Positions 59,564 through 64,000 of a stretch of 64,000 bases of DNA are shown here, piece after piece. The DNA is from RGIG3009 sp045595845 (GTDB taxonomy: Bacteria; Bacillota; Clostridia; Oscillospirales; Acutalibacteraceae): contig JAZOBF010000028.1 in assembly GCA_045595845.1 (NCBI GenBank), positions 24,711 through 88,710 on the forward strand, given 5' to 3'. The notes under the pieces were generated by a model. The model saw only the letters and a list, made by a program, of their open reading frames with translations. It was not told the DNA's origin and did no database searches. Position 1 is the first letter of the stretch. Each line of letters begins with the position of its first letter. A program made the position numbers and the translations under genes.

Positions 59564-60073
59564 ATGATTATTCTAATTGCAGGAGCATCGCATACCGGCA
59601 AGACCGCACTTGCTCAAAAATTGCTTGAAAAATATAAGTATCCGTATTTATCTATTGACCATTTGAAAATGGGATTGATTCGAAGCGGCAATACTGACCT
59701 TACCCCAATGGATGATGACGACCTAACGGTATATCTTTGGCCTATTGTTCGTGAAATGATAAAAACAGCAGTTGAAAATAAGCAGAACCTAATTATTGAG
59801 GGATGCTATATTCCTTTTGAGTGGGCAAAAGATTTTGAGAAAAAATATCTGGATAACATCAGATACTATTGTCTTGTCATGAGCGAGAATTATATAAGAA
59901 CTCATTTTGATGATATACAAAAGTATGCAAGTATCATTGAAAATCGTTTGGATGATAAATGGTGTACATTGGAAAGTGTGCTCTACGATAATGCACAGGT
60001 TTTAGCGCTTGCCCAAAAGCATAAGGCTAATTATATCCTTATCGATAACAAATACGAGGTGGAAATTGATTGA
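59564..60073 (+). CDS. P-loop kinase-like protein
   Basis: This 169-residue protein has an N-terminal P-loop GASHTGKTAL (7-16), then LSIDHLKMGLIRSG (a DH-type motif often seen in small-molecule kinases), EGCYIPFEWAKDF as a Walker B-like region, and a C-terminal helical part. It resembles zeta-toxin, chloramphenicol phosphotransferase and 2-phosphoglycerate kinase-like families, but the substrate is unknown. The ATG at 59564 is preferred because AAGGA lies 8 bases upstream; the ATG at 59555 is fused to that sequence. It ends in a possible third, diverged copy of the 3' motif. Confidence 0.75.
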   Translation: MIILIAGASHTGKTALAQKLLEKYKYPYLSIDHLKMGLIRSGNTDLTPMDDDDLTVYLWPIVREMIKTAVENKQNLIIEGCYIPFEWAKDFEKKYLDNIRYYCLVMSENYIRTHFDDIQKYASIIENRLDDKWCTLESVLYDNAQVLALAQKHKANYILIDNKYEVEID

Positions 60074-60118
60074 TATCAAAGAAAGCAAATACTTGCTGAC
60101 TTTATACAACGAAACTAC

Positions 60119-60146
60119 CCGCCCGAGGGAGCTTGGGCGGTTTTTT
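60119..60146 (+). terminator. Terminator after the P-loop gene
   Basis: A 9-bp stem (60119-60127 with 60132-60140, loop GGAG), followed by TTTTTT. Upstream, AGCAA-ATAC-TTGCT (60084-60097) flanked by ATCAAAGA and TTTATACAACGAAA mirrors the second hairpin of motif copies A and B. Confidence 0.85.
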
Positions 60147-60276
60147 CTGCGCGTTGAACTTTGAGGATAAAAGTGGTATACTCTAACTACCAACTATACA
60201 GTTACCGTTCCATACAGAAAAACCAAGGGTGGCCGGGTAATCCATTGACGGATATCTTCTTGTTACCGTAGAATGT

Positions 60277-60305
60277 AGTGTGACAGGACTTGAACCTGTC
60301 ACACT
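60277..60305. repeat. T-arm-like palindromic hairpin
   Basis: An 11-bp perfect stem with loop ACTTGAA. Read on the minus strand it is a tRNA T-arm (ACAGG-TTCAAGT-CCTGT) with acceptor-like flanks that pair with each other. It shares 25 consecutive bases with the left arm of the element at 19467-19743, 41 kb away. There is no tRNA body around it. The rest of the gap 60148-60411 holds no gene I can support. Confidence 0.65.
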
Positions 60306-60411
60306 AACCGTACTTTACACAAGCAGCATACCGTGGACGCGATGTTCGCTCAACGATTTTTGTCGTTTTCGGCATTATTAGCAAAAATTTACGGGAAAGG
60401 CAAAAAATGAG

Positions 60412-60440
60412 TTGACAGGTGGCTTTGATAGTGTTATAAT
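60412..60440 (+). promoter_or_regulatory. Perfect consensus promoter for tRNA-Leu
   Basis: TTGACA (60412-60417), exactly 17 bases, TATAAT (60435-60440); 14 bases before the mature tRNA 5' end. Confidence 0.93.
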
Positions 60441-60454
60441 AACCACTGCTATAT

Positions 60455-60538
60455 GCGAGGATGCTGGAATAGGCAGACAGGCACGTTTGAGGTGCGTGTG
60501 TCGTTGACGTGTGGGTTCAAGTCCCATTCCTCGCACCA
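60455..60538 (+). tRNA. tRNA-Leu (anticodon GAG)
   Basis: This is an 84-base class II tRNA with encoded CCA. Acceptor stem GCGAGGA pairs with TCCTCGC followed by ACCA. Anticodon stem CACGT/GCGTG encloses the loop TTGAGGT, giving anticodon GAG. A short variable arm and T-arm GTGGG-TTCAAGT-CCCAT follow. The family assignment to leucine fits the long-arm architecture and the anticodon; it reads CUC/CUU codons. It is monocistronic, with a consensus promoter and a UUCG-capped terminator. Confidence 0.93.
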
Positions 60539-60540
60539 AA

Positions 60541-60570
60541 AATCGGCAGGTTTCGACCTGCCGATTTTTT
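60541..60570 (+). terminator. Terminator after tRNA-Leu
   Basis: An 11-bp stem (60541-60551 with 60556-60566) capped by a TTCG tetraloop and followed by TTTT. Confidence 0.93.
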
Positions 60571-60572
60571 AT

Positions 60573-60758
60573 CCATTGCGAAAGCAATGGTATATCATCA
60601 ACGATAGCGTTGCTATCGTTGTATCTCGTCAGTCTGTCAGGACTGTATATCATCACGCGTTAGCGTGTATCAAAAAATTTTTCGCAATGATGATATACAA
60701 GACTGCGTCTTGATGATATACAATGCTTCGCATTGATGATATGCAACGGCAAGCCGTT
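60573..60758. repeat. Inverted array of seven mini-hairpins with conserved 10-bp spacers
   Basis: Seven short hairpins with different stems start at 60573, 60600, 60631, 60655, 60699, 60722 and 60745. The first four are followed by a spacer GTATATCATC or variants (60591, 60621, 60645, partial at 60667). After a central AAAAAATTTTT (60672-60682), the spacers appear as the reverse complement GATGATATAC (60689, 60712, 60735). The stems pair internally in each unit (CCATTGC/GCAATGG, AACGATAGC/GCTATCGTT, AAGAC/GTCTT, AATGC/GCATT). The array fills the gap between the tRNA-Leu terminator and an S23-type gene. No protein is credible here. Confidence 0.8.
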
Positions 60759-60806
60759 GATTTTTGCCCCCAAATATGATAGAACACGAACGGAAGGAGT
60801 GTTTAT

Positions 60807-61153
60807 ATGGTAAAAAACTACCTATTGATTTATACTGAGCGACTTGCAACCGATATAGAATTGCTTTGCAAAATATAAAAGCGCCCTCTAACACTCTTTT
60901 TCAAATTCGTAAAAGTTCGAGCAGCGTTTATGCAAACATCCGTGAAGCAAATTACGGACAAAGCAAAGCTGATATGCTCTCTAAACTTGAAATTGCACTT
61001 AAAGAATGCAGTGAAACCGAAGGTTGGTTACAATTGCTGTTTAATACACACGCAATAAGTGAGGAAACATTCAAATCCCACCGCAATCTTTGCGGACGCA
61101 TTAGGCGAATGTTAATTGCGAGTTGCAAAACGCTAAAAGAAAATACAAATTAA
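60807..61153 (+). pseudogene. Frameshifted S23-type four-helix-bundle protein gene
   Basis: From the ATG at 60807 (GGAAGGAG upstream) the frame encodes a start typical of S23/four-helix-bundle proteins (KNYLLIYTERLATDIELLCK), then hits TAA at 60876. The remainder is in the +1-shifted frame up to 61153: SSSSVYANIREANYGQSKAD, KLEIALKECSETEGWLQLL and CGRIRRMLIASCKTLKEN, all family hallmarks. One extra A in the run at 60870-60873 would join the halves into a normal protein of about 115 residues. It could be a true pseudogene, a recoding site or a sequence error. Such proteins were first seen in 23S rRNA intervening sequences and resemble Avd of diversity-generating retroelements. Confidence 0.78.
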
Positions 61154-61177
61154 GTGTTTCCCAATAAACTTGTACGC

Positions 61178-61213
61178 ACCCCCATTTGTCCGATAGACAA
61201 ACGGGGGGTTTTT
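61178..61213 (+). terminator. Terminator after the S23-type gene
   Basis: An imperfect stem (61178-61190 with 61196-61209) followed by TTTTT. Confidence 0.75.
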
Positions 61214-61293
61214 AAATGTTGTTCGCCGTCACGCAAAGGCTGCCATGTCACCATGATTCGTAACGCGAATGCGTGTTTTCGGTCGAAATCGGC

Positions 61294-61323
61294 TTGACTA
61301 TTTTGCTCAGCCTGTGTTATACT
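61294..61323 (+). promoter_or_regulatory. Promoter for the AraC-family gene
   Basis: TTGACT (61294-61299), 18-base spacer, TATACT (61318-61323). The leader down to 61456 holds a 17-bp palindrome GGTAAGA-TTG-TCTTACC at 61402-61418 and an imperfect dyad around GTGGTATACTATCAC; either could be an autoregulatory site. No gene is seen in 61214-61456. Confidence 0.62.
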
Positions 61324-61456
61324 GTATGACAATGTGCTTTGCGTTACACAATAGTACGGTGGTATACTATCACTACACCATCGCATTCCACCCCCGCAAT
61401 AGGTAAGATTGTCTTACCGCTGTATGCTCGTTTCGAACTATCGGAGGTGATTTTGT

Positions 61457-62431
61457 ATGAATACATCCGCTAATCACAATTCGGACTATTCCGTTCCGTT
61501 AAAAACCCACTTTAAAAAAGGTGAATTATATTCGGTTCGTCGCGAAAATTTTGAAAGCGAACAATCCACCGCTTTCAATCGTCACGATCACTTGGAACTG
61601 ATTTTGGTGGAGAACGGCACATTGGGTTGCTTTGTTGAGAACGGCTTTTACACGGCTGTGGCTGAAGAATTGGTCGTCATCAACCCGCTTCAGACGCATC
61701 GGTTAATGCGCGTTACAGCGGAACCCTTGAACGCGTGGGTGCTCAGCTTTGATGAAAAACTGGTACCGCTTGATAACGGCGAACCGTTAAACCACAACTT
61801 TGAGGGACTGATAAAGGACAAAACCGTGATTGATTTGTTTCGCACCATCATTCGCGAAAAACGAGCAAACCAGCCGTGGAGCACCTTGTATATACAAAAT
61901 CTGATACAATTGATTCTGTTGCAGTTGTTGCGCAAATATACCAAAACCGTTTCCGAAAAGGAATCGGTTCCCCCTCTTCTGCAAAGCATCTTTGCGTATA
62001 TACACGGGCATTACTCGCAACCGCTTACATTGGAAACCATTGGTGATGCCGTCGGAATTTCGCGTTGGTATCTGTCAAAATTCTTCCGAAAAGAAACCGG
62101 CATGTCCATAGTGGAATATATCAACCAATACCGTTGCTCACACGCACTTGCCCTGCTGTTAAAAAGTCCGCACCCCATCTCCAAAATATCGGAAATGTGT
62201 GGGTTTTCGTCATTGGAATATTTTTCGCGAGTATATACCAAGCAGTACGGTCACGCCCCCTCGTTTGAGCGTGAACTGCAAGGAACGAGCGATGTATCGC
62301 TCGGCTTGTTCGCCTCATCCCTTGCCGCATCGGAATCACCCGCCCCCAAAAACGATACGGCATCCCAACCCCCCGAACCCCAAACAAAAAGCCAACCCCA
62401 AAAAACAAAAACCGAGGAGTCAAGTAATTAA
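61457..62431 (+). CDS. AraC-family transcriptional regulator
   Basis: This 324-residue protein has an N-terminal cupin-like sensor domain (about 25-130; FNRHDHLELILVENGTLGCFVENG), a linker, and a C-terminal double helix-turn-helix (about 178-275; LTLETIGDAVGISRWYLSKFFRKETGMSIVEYINQYR and ISKISEMCGFSSLEYFSRVYTKQYGHAPS). A Pro/Gln/Lys-rich low-complexity tail of about 45 residues follows. AraC members of this type usually respond to sugars or other small effectors. GGAGGTGA precedes the ATG. The last codons form the left arm of its terminator. The target is unknown; no transporter is adjacent. Confidence 0.93.
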   Translation: MNTSANHNSDYSVPLKTHFKKGELYSVRRENFESEQSTAFNRHDHLELILVENGTLGCFVENGFYTAVAEELVVINPLQTHRLMRVTAEPLNAWVLSFDEKLVPLDNGEPLNHNFEGLIKDKTVIDLFRTIIREKRANQPWSTLYIQNLIQLILLQLLRKYTKTVSEKESVPPLLQSIFAYIHGHYSQPLTLETIGDAVGISRWYLSKFFRKETGMSIVEYINQYRCSHALALLLKSPHPISKISEMCGFSSLEYFSRVYTKQYGHAPSFERELQGTSDVSLGLFASSLAASESPAPKNDTASQPPEPQTKSQPQKTKTEESSN

Positions 62432-62452
62432 TGACTCCTCGGTTTTCTTTTT
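62409..62452 (+). terminator. Terminator overlapping the end of the AraC-family gene
   Basis: A 12-bp stem (62411-62422 with 62432-62443) whose left arm is coding sequence; a T-rich tract follows. Confidence 0.85.
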
Positions 62453-62525
62453 CATCCTTTACACAAAGGTGTTTCACGACCTATCACACCAAAAGTTGAA
62501 TACTAACGCGCCTCAGGCTAAAACA

Positions 62526-62557
62526 ACGGCGCAGTGTCCTTTTGGACACTGCGCCGT
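62526..62557 (-). terminator. Strong terminator after the lipoprotein gene
   Basis: A perfect 14-bp stem (62526-62539 with 62544-62557, loop of four bases). On the minus strand it is followed by TGTTTTAG. It ends the minus-strand surface-protein operon. Confidence 0.82.
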
Positions 62558-62568
62558 AAAGGTTTTGC

Positions 62569-63003
62569 TTATGGCTTTGTGAGGATAGGCGTCCAACCCG
62601 GTTCACGGGTATTCTGCGCCACGGTCGTCGTCGCCCCATTCGGCGCAACATCCGTTTCTTTCGATGACGAAGAATCATCCGGTGATTGCGCTTTAGTCGT
62701 GGTCACACCGTTACCGCCGTTTCCGGTCGTGGTTTCGATTTGAACGACAACATCATCGTCATCACCCGGCAAGGTAACACCGGTGGTTGCGGTTGTTGTG
62801 GTAAAACCGGTTTGCAGTCCGGTGGTCACACCGTTCTGCTCATCCGTCGGTTCACCACCTGACTCACCGCTGCCGGCGGTGGTTGTGGGATTCGAAGCGG
62901 GGTCGTCTTGGGGTTGTACCCTACCGCACCCGCTGAGTGCCACACACGCAAGTACCAATAGCAGCGCCAAACACAACGCCATCAGTTGCGTAAACTTCGT
63001 CAT
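62569..63003 (-). CDS. Thr/Gly-rich lipoprotein
   Basis: This 144-residue protein has a type II signal peptide: basic start, hydrophobic core (about 7-22) and lipobox LSGC with Cys at about 26, so it is a likely substrate of Lgt. The rest is low complexity, rich in Thr, Gly, Asp and Ser (for example TTTAGSGESGGEPTDEQ and VTLPGDDDDVVVQ), with no recognisable fold. It looks like a flexible surface tether. The ATG at 63003 has GAGGAG upstream. It follows the 42-residue peptide gene by 14 bases. Confidence 0.78.
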   Translation of the reverse strand: MTKFTQLMALCLALLLVLACVALSGCGRVQPQDDPASNPTTTAGSGESGGEPTDEQNGVTTGLQTGFTTTTATTGVTLPGDDDDVVVQIETTTGNGGNGVTTTKAQSPDDSSSSKETDVAPNGATTTVAQNTREPGWTPILTKP

Positions 63004-63017
63004 ACCGTGTACTCCTC

Positions 63018-63146
63018 TTACTCCAAATTTTCCAGCCAATCATCGGGAAGGATGATTTCGTTTTCGGAGGTCAGATCAAAAGCAAAGGTATCAGCAGCCG
63101 TCAGGGAAATAACGGCTAAGACCGGTTGAATATACTCTTTTTTCAT
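63018..63146 (-). CDS. Small 42-residue peptide gene
   Basis: A short frame starts with ATG at 63146 just after a strong AGGAGGAGA and ends with TAA at 63018. The peptide starts MKKEYIQPVLAVISL and has an acidic second half (LTSENEIILPDDWLENLE). It resembles the many short MKKEYxxP-type peptides of gut Clostridia, whose roles are largely unknown; a precursor-peptide role is conceivable, but no modification enzyme is nearby. It lies between the secreted protein and lipoprotein genes with tight spacing, so it is probably expressed with them. Confidence 0.72.
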   Translation of the reverse strand: MKKEYIQPVLAVISLTAADTFAFDLTSENEIILPDDWLENLE

Positions 63147-63160
63147 GTTCAGTCTCCTCC

Positions 63161-64000
63161 TTAACCGTTATTGGTATTTTTGTAATTCACGATACCATTC
63201 AAATAAGCCAGTTCATCTGTGTTATAAATATCCGGGTCCAACAACGCTATCGTTGCTGCATCATACAATGTATTCGGATAGTTGGAGGCGCCGTCAATCG
63301 TCGCACTGTATACAACGATTTCCTGTCCGTTTCCATCCTCATACAACGCATACGCTCTGGCATCATACGCCGTTTCGTATTTGCCTTCGCTCGTGATGTT
63401 GAGAACCACGGTGAACTGATCGTATGTCTTGTCACCGTCTGCGACATTCGCCTTGTAGAGAATCTCTTCTCCGCCTTGTTCATACACGGCTACTCGCGCT
63501 GCTTTGGCACTATCCAAAAGCAAGCTGCTCGCGGCATCTTTCGTGCCTTTCGCCAACACAACACCATACTCTTTCAGTTCCGCAACTTGAGCAGCCGTAT
63601 CCATCTTGAATTGGAACCGCATACCCTTTGTCGTGTAAGTACGGATCTGCGTACCGAGCGTAACCATCGCATCGGCAGTCGCCGCACCGATATCGCTGAG
63701 TACCGGTATTTTCTTGGTTGCCGAAGTCGCCCACTTCGCAACATCGTTCGCAACATCAAGCGCTTTCGCTACCGTACCGTCCGCAAACTCGAGAGCGGAT
63801 TTCTGCGTAGCACCCGTCAGCGCACCGGTTGCCGCACTTGTGGTAGAACCGGCTTTGTAATACACATTGTTAAGGGTGATTAAATCCGTAAGGTCGGTAC
63901 CATCCGCAAGCGCACTGTTCAAGAACACTTGAGAAGCAACCTGACCGGCAAAATGGCTGTTGCTGATATTGGTCGATGTTGTACGGGAGTCCATATAACC
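63161..64000 (-). CDS. Large secreted or surface protein, C-terminal part (partial)
   Basis: The frame is open to the right edge, so only the last 279 codons are seen; it ends with TAA at 63161. The sequence is Ala/Thr/Asp/Tyr-rich with no cysteine, as in extracellular proteins. It contains LTDLITLNNVYYKAGSTTSAATGAL, a helix-like ALDVANDVAKWATSATKKI, then a beta-sandwich-like region (GMRFQFKMDTAAQVAELKEYGVVLAKG, YDQFTVVLNITSEGKYETAYDARAYALYED) that resembles domains found at the ends of large clostridial surface proteins. No LPxTG or dockerin is seen before the stop. Function unknown. The two small downstream genes may form its operon. Confidence 0.72.
   Translation of the reverse strand, partial: GYMDSRTTSTNISNSHFAGQVASQVFLNSALADGTDLTDLITLNNVYYKAGSTTSAATGALTGATQKSALEFADGTVAKALDVANDVAKWATSATKKIPVLSDIGAATADAMVTLGTQIRTYTTKGMRFQFKMDTAAQVAELKEYGVVLAKGTKDAASSLLLDSAKAARVAVYEQGGEEILYKANVADGDKTYDQFTVVLNITSEGKYETAYDARAYALYEDGNGQEIVVYSATIDGASNYPNTLYDAATIALLDPDIYNTDELAYLNGIVNYKNTNNG

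Noticed and set aside
60378..60656. Minus-strand frame spanning tRNA-Leu and the hairpin array
   Set aside because: It is the complement of a tRNA gene and of palindromic repeats, not a protein gene.
60573..60758. CRISPR array
   Set aside because: The recurring unit is only about 10 bp and inverts halfway, the intervening segments are self-complementary hairpins of 12-20 bases rather than unique spacers, and there are no cas genes.
60573..61153. Diversity-generating retroelement
   Set aside because: The S23/Avd-like protein raised the possibility, but there is no reverse transcriptase and no adenine-mutated template/variable repeat pair in the window.

Overview
The window is a chromosomal segment of a low-to-moderate GC, Gram-positive-type anaerobe, most likely a gut-type member of the Clostridia (Oscillospiraceae/Ruminococcaceae-like). 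The reasons are a pyruvate:ferredoxin oxidoreductase and a pyruvate phosphate dikinase, a meso-diaminopimelate-type MurE, sporulation-family proteins (SpoIID-like, CwlD, RicT, and a SpoVD-like PBP beside FtsI), strong AGGAGG-type ribosome binding sites and sigma-A-type promoters. No plasmid, phage structural or transposase gene is visible. The genus cannot be fixed from the sequence alone.

Layout. 1-2.5 kb: end of a glycolytic operon (pgk, tpiA, gpmI). 2.5-6 kb, minus strand: a small unknown protein, then rmuC, ricT and holB. 6.1-8.6 kb: zinc/manganese-type ABC importer with overlapping ATGA junctions. 8.7-19.5 kb: single-gene units (CBS-domain protein, nifJ, SpoIID-like, citrate synthase, gap, three unknown membrane proteins), each with its own promoter and terminator. 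19.5-19.7 kb: an unusual 277-bp element bounded by inverted tRNA T-arm-like arms. 19.8-30 kb: cwlD, radA, an adaptor/permease pair without its ATPase, the M16-like ymfF/ymfH pair, lgt, folD, a small membrane protein and an AEC carrier. 30-45 kb: the division and cell wall cluster mraZ-rsmH-ftsL-two PASTA PBPs-murE-mraY-ftsW-murG-murA-ftsQ-ftsZ, without murF and murD. 45-54 kb: TtcA-like protein, DegV, pth-mfd and ppdK.

54-61.2 kb is visibly more A+T-rich and looks accessory. It holds a minus-strand operon encoding an SPFH/zinc-ribbon protein, a four-helix membrane protein and a zinc-ribbon/TM protein, with a further TM-hairpin protein downstream. A divergent small XRE-type regulator is separated from it by dyad operators. 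DUF975 and P-loop genes follow, and the 3' ends of these small genes share a two-hairpin-plus-terminator RNA motif. Next come a tRNA-Leu(GAG) with a perfect consensus promoter, an inverted array of seven mini-hairpins with a conserved 10-bp spacer, and a frameshifted S23-type four-helix-bundle gene. 61.4-64 kb has an AraC regulator and, on the minus strand, the end of a large secreted protein gene, a 42-residue peptide gene and a Thr-rich lipoprotein gene.

How it works together: the core genes describe anaerobic glucose breakdown to pyruvate and acetyl-CoA, peptidoglycan synthesis and division, and DNA repair. The most interesting unexplained signals are the 60.5-61.2 kb hairpin array with its S23 gene, the T-arm-bounded element at 19.5 kb, the repeated 3' RNA motif at 58.6/59.4 kb, and the SPFH/zinc-ribbon operon with its dyad operators.
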